The notes under the pieces: generated by a model
Database searches by the model: none
Told to the model about the DNA's origin: nothing
The model's input: the letters and a program-made list of their open reading frames with translations, nothing else
NCBI RefSeq assembly: GCF_900112755.1
Contig: NZ_FOMW01000002.1
Location: forward strand, 337,029 to 401,028
DNA: 64,000 nt
Origin: Sulfitobacter brevis
GTDB taxonomy: Bacteria > Pseudomonadota > Alphaproteobacteria > Rhodobacterales > Rhodobacteraceae
Direction: 5' to 3'
Position numbers and translations under genes: made by a program
Shown here: positions 17,806-26,023 of the stretch, one piece after another
Layout: the number at the start of each line of letters is the position of its first letter
How positions within the stretch are numbered: the stretch's first letter is position 1

Positions 17806-18876
17806 ATGACAAACCCTGCGACAAACGCGGGCCTCGCCCCGTCGGACAAGGCATTGGTGCCTTTCGTTTCGGTCGATCACATGATGAAGCTGATCAATCA
17901 CATCGGCGTCGAAGAGATGCTGCGCGGCTTGGCCGCGTATATCGAAGCCGACTTCCGCCGTTGGGAGCTGTTTGACAAGACGCCCCGCGTAGCAAGCCAC
18001 TCTGAAAAGGGTGTGATCGAGCTGATGCCAACCTCGGACGGTGAGGTCTACGGATTTAAGTACGTCAATGGCCACCCCGGCAATACAAAGGGCGGCTTCC
18101 AGACTGTTACTGCTTTTGGCCTTCTGGCCAACGTGGCCAACGGCTATCCGGTTTTGCTGACGGAAATGACCATTCTGACCGCCCTGCGCACGGCGGCGAC
18201 ATCCGCCGTTGTGGCGCGGCTGCTGGCCCCCAAGGGCGCGCATGTGATGGCGATGATCGGCAATGGGGCGCAGTCAGAATTTCAAAGCCTCGCGATGAAA
18301 GCAATTTGCGGCGTGGACGAGGTGCGGCTCTATGACATCGACCCTGCCGCCACAGAAAAATGTGCTGCGAACCTAGCGGGCCAAGGGCTGAAAATCGTGA
18401 AATGCGCGTCCGCAGAGGAAGCGATCGAAGGCGCGCAGATCATCACCACCTGCACCGCCGACAAGCAATATGCCACCATTCTGACAGACAATATGGTCGG
18501 CAGCGGTGTGCATATCAACGCCATCGGCGGCGACTGTCCGGGAAAGACCGAACTGGCCCCCGCGATCCTGCACCGTGCCGGTATCTTTGTCGAATTCCCC
18601 GAACAGACCCGGATAGAGGGTGAAATCCAGCAGCTCGACGCTGATCATCCCGTCACGGAAATCTGGCAGGTTCTGACCGGTCAAGCCAAGGGCCGCACAA
18701 GCGCCGAGCAGATCACCCTGTTTGACAGTGTCGGCTTCGCGATCGAGGATTTTTCGGCTTTGCGCTATGTCCGCGACCAGATCGCTGAAACGGGACTGTT
18801 CCACCCGCTTGACTTGCTGGCCGATCCTGACGATCCGCGCGACCTGTTTGGCATGTTACAGCGCGCCAAGGGCTAA
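17806..18876 (+). CDS. ocd: Ornithine cyclodeaminase
   Basis: About 356 residues of the ornithine cyclodeaminase / mu-crystallin family. The N-terminal part has FVSVDHMMKLINHIGVEEML. The dinucleotide fold includes MIGNGAQSEFQ followed by VRLYDIDPAATEKCAANL. A conserved substrate-site region is INAIGGDCPGKTEL. The enzyme releases ammonia from L-ornithine to give L-proline with bound NAD. I choose the ATG at 17806 because GAAGGA (17793-17798) sits 7 nt upstream; a TTG at 17791 would overlap the arginase stop. It is co-transcribed with arginase. Confidence 0.9.
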   Translation: MTNPATNAGLAPSDKALVPFVSVDHMMKLINHIGVEEMLRGLAAYIEADFRRWELFDKTPRVASHSEKGVIELMPTSDGEVYGFKYVNGHPGNTKGGFQTVTAFGLLANVANGYPVLLTEMTILTALRTAATSAVVARLLAPKGAHVMAMIGNGAQSEFQSLAMKAICGVDEVRLYDIDPAATEKCAANLAGQGLKIVKCASAEEAIEGAQIITTCTADKQYATILTDNMVGSGVHINAIGGDCPGKTELAPAILHRAGIFVEFPEQTRIEGEIQQLDADHPVTEIWQVLTGQAKGRTSAEQITLFDSVGFAIEDFSALRYVRDQIAETGLFHPLDLLADPDDPRDLFGMLQRAKG

Positions 18877-18890
18877 GCCCCGCGCAATTT

Positions 18891-18923
18891 ACGTGACGCA
18901 ACCCGCTCAGGCTTGCGTCACGT
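18891..18923. terminator. Hairpin between convergent ocd and monooxygenase genes
   Basis: A perfect 11-bp stem, ACGTGACGCAA (18891-18901) with TTGCGTCACGT (18913-18923), and an 11-nt loop. The right arm lies inside the last codons of the monooxygenase. No clear T tract follows, but the position between convergent stops fits shared termination. Confidence 0.6.
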
Positions 18924-20070
18924 CATGCCCGTACAGCCAGTCATAAGCGCCAATCATCCGGCCGGGGGCCAGTTTCGAGGCCAGCCGCAGGCCGGTATGG
19001 GCAGCAATGCGCAGCGGTCCGGGCCGCAGGTGATAGCGCCATGCGTTGCCTTCGGCAGCCTTGATCACACGCTCAACCCGTGGGGCCCGCAGCGCTTGGT
19101 AGCGTGCCAGCCCGTTGATCCCGTCGCGGCGCAGGCAATGCACCAGAACCCATGCATCCTCCAACGCCATATTCGCGCCTTGCGCCAGAAACGGCAGTGT
19201 TGGATGCGCGGCATCGCCCAAAAGCGCCACGCCGCCCGTATGCCAGCGTTTTGCCACCGGATGGTGGTGCAGCCCCCAGAGCGTGGTTTCACGCACAGCC
19301 CTGATCATCTTGCCGGGTAGACCGTTGAACTCGACAAAAGCATCTTTCATGTTTTGGGGGTCATCGCCGTGCGACCAGCCTTCGGCGACCCAATCGGCAC
19401 GTTCTTCGACGGCAACAAGGTTGATCTCACGCCCGTCGCGGATCGGATAACTGACCAGATGGCGGTTCGGCCCCATTGTTACGCGGGCCTCATCAGGGTG
19501 ATCCACAGTATTGGGAATCACTGCCCGCCATGCGACTTGCCCTGCGAATTTGCCCTGATCCGCCCCGTTCAGCGCAGGACGGGCGACCGAATGGATGCCA
19601 TCGGCAGCCACAACCAGCTCGGCCCGTCTGGTGCCGCCATTGGCCAGTTGCACATGCTGCAAGGCACCGGCCCGCACGCCCGCAACCGCTGCATCCATTT
19701 CAATGCTGACATTGGCCCGCTTGGCCGCCGCCAGCAGAACCGCCACCAGATCGGCGCGGTGCATGAAATAATAGCGCTGTTTGGCGCCCAGCCGTGTTAA
19801 ATCGAGCCGTGCAACGGCCTTGCCGCCGCGATAGTCCTGCAGCCGCACCGCCTGCCCGACCACCGCCCCGCGGCTGCGTAACGCAGGCTCCAGCCCGAGT
19901 GCGCGCAACACCGCAGCCCCATTCGGGCTGATCTGGATGCCCGCGCCAACGGGCTCAAAACTTTCGGATCTTTCCAACAATGTGACGGCAATACCCGCCT
20001 GCGCCAAAGCCGTGGCTGTCGCCAGCCCGCCAATGCCACCACCAATCACGATGGCGTTGTTAATGCCCAT
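18907..20070 (-). CDS. FAD-dependent monooxygenase (salicylate hydroxylase-like)
   Basis: About 387 residues of the PHBH-type flavin hydroxylase fold. N-terminal FAD motif GGGIGGLATATALAQAG, then ERSESFEPVGAGIQISPNGA; the DG motif is VVAADGIHSVAR and the GD motif is VALLGDAAHPTLPFLAQGAN. This pattern matches salicylate 1-hydroxylase and 3-hydroxybenzoate 6-hydroxylase relatives, but no aromatic pathway genes lie nearby, so the substrate is open. The start is placed at the ATG at 20070 (MGINNAIVIGGG), with AAGGA upstream; an ORF start 12 codons earlier lacks support. Confidence 0.82.
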   Translation of the reverse strand: MGINNAIVIGGGIGGLATATALAQAGIAVTLLERSESFEPVGAGIQISPNGAAVLRALGLEPALRSRGAVVGQAVRLQDYRGGKAVARLDLTRLGAKQRYYFMHRADLVAVLLAAAKRANVSIEMDAAVAGVRAGALQHVQLANGGTRRAELVVAADGIHSVARPALNGADQGKFAGQVAWRAVIPNTVDHPDEARVTMGPNRHLVSYPIRDGREINLVAVEERADWVAEGWSHGDDPQNMKDAFVEFNGLPGKMIRAVRETTLWGLHHHPVAKRWHTGGVALLGDAAHPTLPFLAQGANMALEDAWVLVHCLRRDGINGLARYQALRAPRVERVIKAAEGNAWRYHLRPGPLRIAAHTGLRLASKLAPGRMIGAYDWLYGHDVTQA

Positions 20071-20145
20071 CCCGTCCTGTTCCTTGATACTAAAACGCCG
20101 GAGCACATGGCCCCGGCGTTTATCCTGTCTTTTATGCGCGGGCGG

Positions 20146-20568
20146 TCAATCGTCCCGGTGCACTTTTTCGCGGCGTTCGTGGCGTTCTTGCGCCTCAAAG
20201 CTCATGGTAGCGATGGGGCGTGCATCCAGACGCTTGAGCGAGATCGGATCACCGGTCACAGAACAATAGCCGAATTCGCCTTCGTCGACCCGGCGCAGGG
20301 CCGCGTCAATCTTGCTGACCAGCTTGCGCGCCCGATCACGAGTGCGCAACTCTAGTGCGCGATCTGTTTCTTCGGATGCACGGTCTGCCACATCCGGAAT
20401 ATTGCGTGTCCCGTCTTGAAGCGCCTCTATGGTGTCACGACTGCCAACCAGCAGCTCATGCTTCCAATGCAACAGCTTGCGGCGAAAATACTCAAGCTGG
20501 CGGTCGTTCATGAACGGTTCGTCCTCGGCCGGCGAATAATCGTCCGGCAGGAAAACTTCCTGCTTCAT
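20146..20568 (-). CDS. dksA: RNA polymerase-binding protein DksA (zinc-finger cysteines mostly lost)
   Basis: 140 residues from the ATG at 20568, which has GGGAGA upstream. The layout is DksA-like: a long helical hairpin (about 20-98) and a C-terminal globular part beginning GEFGYCSVTGDPIS. Only one Cys (C102) remains of the usual four-cysteine zinc site. The change C-x-x-T is seen in cysteine-poor DksA relatives. The protein enters the RNA polymerase secondary channel and works with ppGpp in the stringent response. The gene is divergent from the MoxR-type ATPase. Confidence 0.85.
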   Translation of the reverse strand: MKQEVFLPDDYSPAEDEPFMNDRQLEYFRRKLLHWKHELLVGSRDTIEALQDGTRNIPDVADRASEETDRALELRTRDRARKLVSKIDAALRRVDEGEFGYCSVTGDPISLKRLDARPIATMSFEAQERHERREKVHRDD

Positions 20569-20738
20569 CTTGTCTCCCTCGACAGTTTTCAGTCCTGACA
20601 TCAGAGGTTTTTCTCCCCGGGATAGCTCCCTTGCCGCAGCGTCTAACGCAGCAACCGAGAATTGTCACTACACAATCCCCGCAATTTACGGTTAAAGGGG
20701 CGCGCATCAATGCCGCGTCCGAGAAGGTTGAAACCACT

Positions 20739-21578
20739 ATGAAATTTGAAGGCACCGCCGATTATGTTGCTACGGATGATCTGACAATCGCCGTAAATGC
20801 TGCTGTTACCCTTGAACGCCCCCTGCTGGTTAAGGGCGAACCGGGCACAGGCAAGACCGAACTGGCGCGGCAGGTGTCGCAGGCGCTGGGTTTGCGGATG
20901 ATCGAATGGAACATCAAATCCACCACCCGCGCCCAACAGGGCCTTTACGAGTATGACGCCGTGAGCCGCCTGCGCGATAGCCAGTTGGGCGAAGAGCGTG
21001 TGCATGACGTGCGCAACTACATCCGCAAGGGCAAGCTCTGGGAGGCCTTTGAGGCCGGTGAGAAGGTCGTGTTGCTGATTGACGAGATCGACAAGGCCGA
21101 CATCGAATTCCCTAACGATTTGTTGCAGGAACTCGATCAGATGGAATTCTTCGTCTACGAAACCGGAGAGACCATCAAGGCCGACAACCGCCCGATTGTG
21201 ATCATCACCTCGAATAACGAAAAAGAGCTGCCCGACGCGTTCTTGCGCCGCTGTTTCTTCCATTACATCCGCTTTCCGGAGATGGAGACGCTGAAAAAGA
21301 TCGTCGAGGTTCATCACCCCGGCATTAAAGAAGCATTACTCACCACAGCGCTGACCCAGTTCTACGAAATCCGCGATCAGCAGGGGCTTAAGAAAAAGCC
21401 CTCCACCTCTGAAGTGCTGGATTGGCTGAAGCTGTTGCTGGCCGAAGATATGGACGCTGCCGACCTGAAAAAGAACGGTGCCAGTGCCCTACCCAAATTG
21501 CACGGTGCCCTGCTGAAAAACGAGCAGGACGTGCATCTGTTCGAGCGTCTGGCGTTCATGGCACGCAGCCAGCGCTGA
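20739..21578 (+). CDS. MoxR-type AAA+ ATPase
   Basis: 279 residues from the ATG at 20739 (GAGAAGG upstream), giving MKFEGTADYVATDDL. Walker A is GEPGTGKTE (about 33-41), Walker B is VVLLIDEIDKAD, sensor 1 is VIITSNNEKELPDAFLRRC. MoxR ATPases act as chaperones for metal-centre insertion or complex assembly and pair with VWA-domain partners. The partner is the CoxE-type VWA gene at 23502-24689, separated here by a lipoprotein and a tiny membrane protein. The longer frame from 20631 has no good start signal. Confidence 0.88.
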   Translation: MKFEGTADYVATDDLTIAVNAAVTLERPLLVKGEPGTGKTELARQVSQALGLRMIEWNIKSTTRAQQGLYEYDAVSRLRDSQLGEERVHDVRNYIRKGKLWEAFEAGEKVVLLIDEIDKADIEFPNDLLQELDQMEFFVYETGETIKADNRPIVIITSNNEKELPDAFLRRCFFHYIRFPEMETLKKIVEVHHPGIKEALLTTALTQFYEIRDQQGLKKKPSTSEVLDWLKLLLAEDMDAADLKKNGASALPKLHGALLKNEQDVHLFERLAFMARSQR

Positions 21579-21673
21579 TCATCGTTTGCGACAATCCCGT
21601 GGCGCGACACACGCCATGGGGGAAGAATCGGTTGGCCTCGGCGGCCCTTCACTATGGCTGAATGTCCAATTGC

Positions 21674-21712
21674 GGCGGCTGCGTTTCATTGCGCGCCGCC
21701 GTTTCTTATTTT
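21674..21712 (+). terminator. Probable terminator after the MoxR gene
   Basis: GGCGGC (21674-21679) pairs with GCCGCC (21695-21700) around a 15-nt loop, followed by a T-rich stretch (GTTTCTTATTTT). The rest of 21579-21952 contains no recognisable gene; an AT-rich part near 21715-21780 may hold the promoter of the lipoprotein gene. Confidence 0.55.
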
Positions 21713-21952
21713 CGCCTGATTTTAATCCCTTTAGTTAACGGTGCCTTAGCCCAAGGTTAAATTGTCCTGCCTCTAATTTGCCTCAATTGTTCCGCATTGT
21801 CGTCCGCATAGAGAACGATAACCGCATGGAAATCACTCCAATGTGCAGCAGGCTATTATGATCACCCTATTCGCGCCACAGTTCGAGCGCCGTCGCAGGT
21901 TTGCGACCCACAGCATTCACACGTGTCTATTTGTTGCCAAAGGAGCTTTGGC

Positions 21953-23308
21953 ATGAGCGCGCGTCTGGCCCTTCCCCTTTTGATGGTACTGCACGCCTGC
22001 GTGCCCGCAACGCAGTCCGAGATGCCGACCCGCGCGGTCATCGCCGAGAGCACGCTGCCGCCGATGAAAACTTTCGGGACCGCGCGGCCACCTGCGACCT
22101 TGCGTCCCAATTCCGAGATTGCCGCCGATTTCCTTGACCTCGCGTTCCAGATGGAGAGCGGCCGCGCCTTGCCGGTGCTGACCCGGTTCGAAACACCGAT
22201 CACCCTGCGTGTCACAGGCACCCCACCCGCAACCCTTGGCCCCGATTTGCACCGACTGTTGACGCGCCTGCGCAACGAGTCCGGGGTCGATATCCAACTC
22301 ACGACACGCAAGGCCGCAAATATTACGATTAATGCTGTCGCCAGCACCGAAATCCGCAAAATACTCCCCGAAGCCGCGTGTTTTGTGGCCCCGAATGTCT
22401 CGACGCTGGAGGAGTTCCGTGCCGCGCGGCGATCTTCCAAAACCAGTTGGAGCGAACTGCGACATCGCGAGAAGCTGGCCGTTTTCGTCCCGAATGACGT
22501 CAGCCCGCAAGAGATTCGCGATTGCCTGCACGAAGAGCTTGCCCAAGCGCTCGGACCGCTTAACGATCTATATCGCCTGCCCGATTCCGTCTTTAACGAC
22601 GACAACGTACATACCGTTCTGACCGGCTTTGATATGCTGATCCTGCGGGCCTATTACGACCCCGCCCTGAAGTCGGGTATGACGCGCGCCGAAGTGGCAG
22701 CAAACTTGCCGGATATTTTGTCGCGCCTTAATCCGCAGGGCGATGTTGCGTCACGCCCCGTTCAACCCAGCCCGCGCGCGTGGAGTGAAGCGATCCAGAA
22801 TGCCTCTGGGCGCTCGGCCTCCTATGCAGGGCGCGTCGCGGCCGCGAACGAAGCAATCCGCATCGCGACCGCGCTAAACTGGCAGGATAATCGCCGCGCA
22901 TTTTCGCACTATGCAATGGCGCAGGTTATGCAAAGCACCGATCCCGAAGGCGCGCGCGCTCAATACATCGCGGCAGACCGCTTTTATGCCAATGCGCCCG
23001 AGACCCGCCTGCACCGCGCCAATGTCGCAGCACAACTGGCCGCCTATGCGATCAGCCAAGGCGACGGCGCACAGGCTCTGGCCATCGTCGCCCCCCATAT
23101 CACGGTCGCGCGCCAGCATGAAAACGCCGCTTTGCTGACCACTCTCCTGCTCATGCAGTCCGAAGCGCTCGAGCTTGAGAGCCGCTCGCAAGAAGCGCGC
23201 AGCGTCAGGCTGGACAGCATCGGCTGGGCGCGGTACGGCTTTGGCCCTGACTGGGCTGTGCGGGCCAAACTGCGAGAGATTGCGTCACTGAACCCGCTCA
23301 AAAGATAA
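21953..23308 (+). CDS. DUF2927-type lipoprotein
   Basis: 451 residues from the ATG at 21953, chosen because AGGAG lies 7 nt upstream. The N-terminus MSARLALPLLMVLHACVP is a lipoprotein signal with lipobox L-H-A-C, so the mature protein is probably membrane-anchored in the periplasm. The central part (about 50-270) resembles DUF2927, with CLHEELAQALGPLNDLYRLP, which reads like a degenerate HE-type metalloprotease helix. The C-terminal 180 residues are Ala-rich helices, perhaps TPR-like. Its place between a MoxR ATPase and its VWA partner suggests a shared envelope role. Confidence 0.65.
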   Translation: MSARLALPLLMVLHACVPATQSEMPTRAVIAESTLPPMKTFGTARPPATLRPNSEIAADFLDLAFQMESGRALPVLTRFETPITLRVTGTPPATLGPDLHRLLTRLRNESGVDIQLTTRKAANITINAVASTEIRKILPEAACFVAPNVSTLEEFRAARRSSKTSWSELRHREKLAVFVPNDVSPQEIRDCLHEELAQALGPLNDLYRLPDSVFNDDNVHTVLTGFDMLILRAYYDPALKSGMTRAEVAANLPDILSRLNPQGDVASRPVQPSPRAWSEAIQNASGRSASYAGRVAAANEAIRIATALNWQDNRRAFSHYAMAQVMQSTDPEGARAQYIAADRFYANAPETRLHRANVAAQLAAYAISQGDGAQALAIVAPHITVARQHENAALLTTLLLMQSEALELESRSQEARSVRLDSIGWARYGFGPDWAVRAKLREIASLNPLKR

Positions 23309-23323
23309 CACGAGCGAGGTTTC

Positions 23324-23497
23324 ATGATAGTCATTGTTCTGGCGATAGTTGGCGCGATCATCGGCGCGCTGACTGCCAAAAAGCGCGACGGCAATCGCAA
23401 GGATATTGCCCAGTATGCCGCAGGCTACGGGATCGCTTTTCTGATCGTCGGGCTGCTGCTCACCGTGTTGATCGACCGAATGCTCTCGGGAGGCTAA
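23324..23497 (+). CDS. Small membrane protein (57 aa) in the MoxR/VWA cluster
   Basis: 57 codons from the ATG at 23324, preceded by GAGG. Two hydrophobic helices, MIVIVLAIVGAIIGALTA and GIAFLIVGLLLTVLI, flank a basic cytoplasmic-type loop (KKRDGNRKDIAQ). The gene starts 15 bp after the lipoprotein and ends 4 bp before the VWA gene, so the three are co-transcribed. Small proteins of this kind recur at this position in relatives as far as I recall; function unknown. Confidence 0.75.
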   Translation: MIVIVLAIVGAIIGALTAKKRDGNRKDIAQYAAGYGIAFLIVGLLLTVLIDRMLSGG

Positions 23498-23501
23498 GCG
23501 G

Positions 23502-24689
23502 ATGTTCCTGCCGTTCTTCCAGCAGTTGCGCGCCCATAAGGTGCCGGTCTCGATGCGTGAGTTTCTGGCATTTCTGGACGGTATGGCCGCAGGCATCGCC
23601 ACCTATGATGCCGAGGCGTTTTATTACCTCGCCCGCACCGCCATGGTGAAGGACGAGCGCAATATCGACAAATTCGATCAGGCCTTTGCCGCCTCATTCA
23701 AGGGTCTTGAGGCCATCACCCCGGAAGAGGTGATGGAAGCGGTCGATATCCCCGCTGAATGGCTGGAGAAGATGGCCGAGAAACACCTCAGTGATGCCGA
23801 AAAAGCCGAGATCGAAGCCGCGGGTGGCTTTGACAAGCTTATGGAAACGCTGAAAAAACGGCTCGAAGAACAAAAAGGCCGCCATCAGGGTGGCAACAAA
23901 TGGGTTGGCACCGCGGGCACCTCGCCATTTGGCGCATACGGCTACAATCCCGAAGGCGTGCGCATCGGCCAGAAGGAAAGCCGCCACCAACGTGCGGTCA
24001 AGGTCTGGGACAAGCGCGAGTTCAAGAACCTCGACGATTCGGTTGAACTGGGCACCCGCAACATCAAGGTGGCGCTAAAGCGTTTGCGCCGCTGGGCACG
24101 GGATGGCGCACAGGAAGAGCTTGATCTCGGCGGCACCATCCGCGCCACTGCCGAACACGGCTACCTCGACGTTAAAACCCGCCCCGAGCGGCGCAACGCG
24201 GTCAAGGTTTTGCTGTTTCTCGACGTCGGCGGCTCGATGGATCCGCATGTGAAGATCGTCGAAGAGCTGTTCAGCGCTGCGAAGGCCGAATTCAAACATA
24301 TGGAGTACTTCTATTTCCATAACTGCCTTTACGAAGGCGTCTGGCGCGACAATCGCCGTCGCTGGGATGCCCAGCAACCGACTCACGAAGTGCTGCGCAC
24401 TTACGGCTCTGATTACAAATGCATTTTCGTTGGAGATGCCTCGATGTCGCCCTATGAAATTGCCTATCGCGGCGGCGCCAACGAACACTGGAATGCCGAA
24501 AGCGGTGCCACCTGGCTCGCCCGTGCGCGGGATCAGTGGCACAGCCACCTGTGGATCAATCCGGTGCCGGAGAAATACTGGTCCTACACCCAGTCGATCG
24601 GGATGGTGCAGGAGGTTTTCGGAACCGAGCAAATGGTACCGATGACACTTGAAGGGCTGAGCCGAGGTATGCGGGCGCTGACGCGCTAA
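23502..24689 (+). CDS. VWA domain-containing CoxE-like protein
   Basis: 395 residues. The C-terminal half is a von Willebrand A-like domain in the CoxE family, with KVLLFLDVGGSMDPHVKIVE as a modified MIDAS (D-x-G-x-S) and later IFVGDASMSPYEIAYRGG. The N-terminal half, starting MFLPFFQQLRAHKVPVSMRE, matches the CoxE-type leader, followed by a charged helical region. CoxE-like proteins work with MoxR ATPases in assembling or activating target complexes. The ATG at 23502 overlaps the end of the 57-aa gene region closely (4-bp gap), showing one operon. Confidence 0.87.
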   Translation: MFLPFFQQLRAHKVPVSMREFLAFLDGMAAGIATYDAEAFYYLARTAMVKDERNIDKFDQAFAASFKGLEAITPEEVMEAVDIPAEWLEKMAEKHLSDAEKAEIEAAGGFDKLMETLKKRLEEQKGRHQGGNKWVGTAGTSPFGAYGYNPEGVRIGQKESRHQRAVKVWDKREFKNLDDSVELGTRNIKVALKRLRRWARDGAQEELDLGGTIRATAEHGYLDVKTRPERRNAVKVLLFLDVGGSMDPHVKIVEELFSAAKAEFKHMEYFYFHNCLYEGVWRDNRRRWDAQQPTHEVLRTYGSDYKCIFVGDASMSPYEIAYRGGANEHWNAESGATWLARARDQWHSHLWINPVPEKYWSYTQSIGMVQEVFGTEQMVPMTLEGLSRGMRALTR

Positions 24690-24770
24690 TCTTGGCACCT
24701 GTCCTGCACAACAGCACGCGGTCCTGCGGTTGCCGCTTGTGACCCACCGTCCGATGCCCATATTGGCAGT

Positions 24771-25454
24771 ATGATACGTGTAATCCCCATTCTGCTCGCC
24801 ATCCTCTATGCGCTGGCGATGTACCGCTTTTCCGCGTGGCGCACGGCGAAAGAGCTGGATGCGAAATCCAGCCCGTTGATGGACCCTGCGCTCAAGGACA
24901 TGAGCGACCGTTTGGCCCGCGCCCTCGATCTGCCGCGCATCAAAGTACATATCTACGAGATCGAGCCGGTGAACGGCCTCGCCGCCCCTGATGGACGCAT
25001 CTTTATCACGCGCGGGTTTTACAACAGGTTTAAGTCCGGCCATGTCAGCGCCGAAGAACTGGCCAGCGTGATCGCGCATGAACTGGGTCATGTGGCCTTG
25101 GGCCACTCACGGCGGCGGATGATCGACTTCTCTGGCCAGAACGCGATACGCACCGCACTCGCAATGGTGCTGGGGAGGTTCATTCCCTTTGTCGGGGTCT
25201 GGATCGCCAATATGCTGACCACCCTACTAGCCGCGCGGCTGTCGCGCAGTGACGAGTATGAGGCCGATGCCTATGCCGCCGCGCTGCTGACCAAAGCGGG
25301 CATCGGTGTCGCGCCGCAGATATCGCTGTTTAAAAAGCTTGAAGCCCTAACGCAGAGCAACCACGGCACCGCCCCTGCCTGGCTGCTGAGCCACCCCAAA
25401 ACGGAAGAGCGTATTGCAGCGCTGACACGGCTCCAGCATCGTTGGGAAAAATGA
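24771..25454 (+). CDS. M48 family metallopeptidase (HtpX/Ste24-like)
   Basis: 227 residues with an N-terminal signal anchor (IRVIPILLAILYALAMYRF). The zinc motif HELGH at about residues 103-107 (VIAHELGHVALGHSRR) is followed by the third ligand region SRSDEYEADAYAAALL. A second hydrophobic stretch near 130-150 fits a membrane-bound M48 protease. The likely role is envelope protein quality control. It follows the VWA gene by 81 bp in the same direction and may share its transcript. Confidence 0.85.
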   Translation: MIRVIPILLAILYALAMYRFSAWRTAKELDAKSSPLMDPALKDMSDRLARALDLPRIKVHIYEIEPVNGLAAPDGRIFITRGFYNRFKSGHVSAEELASVIAHELGHVALGHSRRRMIDFSGQNAIRTALAMVLGRFIPFVGVWIANMLTTLLAARLSRSDEYEADAYAAALLTKAGIGVAPQISLFKKLEALTQSNHGTAPAWLLSHPKTEERIAALTRLQHRWEK

Positions 25455-25464
25455 GCGTGACCCT

Positions 25465-26019
25465 TTAGATAGTCGCTGAATGGGCCAAAGCCTTGCCCAG
25501 CCGTGGCAGCCGGGCCTTTTTCATTAAGGCGCGCATTTGCCAGTCTTCGCCCGACAACCGCCGCGCCTCGCCCAAAACCCGAGCGGCAACAGTCTCGACG
25601 CGCGCGGGGTCGGCCTCCCAATGACCCAGCAGGAACAGGTCTGGGTCGGCCCGAGACAGGCCCTCTTCGGCCAGCACTTCGCGGGGGAAGTCCTTGGCGT
25701 TGGCCGTGACGATCACATCAGCCCCACAGGCGATGGCGGCAGCAAAAACATGGATGTCATTTTCATCGGGCAGCCACAACCGCTGGATCAAGTCTGGCGC
25801 AGGCGTCACTGGGGCCTCGGCAAAAGTGACGCTTAGCATGGCGATCTCGCCGCGGGCATATGCTTCGCCCTCAGGCCCCAGCTTGCGCGCCGCCAGCGCC
25901 CATTCCTCAAGAATGCGCGCCGACCAGCACGGCTCGAACCCGCCCGCTGCCGCGACGCCCAGCAACATCTCACGCATCACCGTGGGATAGAGCACACAGG
26001 CGTCGAGAAGCACGCGCAT
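25465..26019 (-). CDS. PIN domain-containing protein (RSP_2648-like)
   Basis: 184 residues. PIN-fold acidic residues are in MRVLLDACVLYPT, in DENDIHVFAAAIACGADVIV and in TANAKDFP. PIN proteins are Mg-dependent ribonucleases, often toxins, but no antitoxin gene adjoins this one. It starts 5 bp after the stop of the RNA methyltransferase, so the pair forms a unit as in Rhodobacter sphaeroides. A role in RNA processing seems more likely than a toxin role. Confidence 0.75.
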   Translation of the reverse strand: MRVLLDACVLYPTVMREMLLGVAAAGGFEPCWSARILEEWALAARKLGPEGEAYARGEIAMLSVTFAEAPVTPAPDLIQRLWLPDENDIHVFAAAIACGADVIVTANAKDFPREVLAEEGLSRADPDLFLLGHWEADPARVETVAARVLGEARRLSGEDWQMRALMKKARLPRLGKALAHSATI

Positions 26020-26023
26020 GAGG

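Noticed and set aside
25465..26019. PIN protein as toxin of a toxin-antitoxin pair
   Set aside because: No small antitoxin gene adjoins it; it is coupled to an RNA methyltransferase in a conserved neighbourhood.
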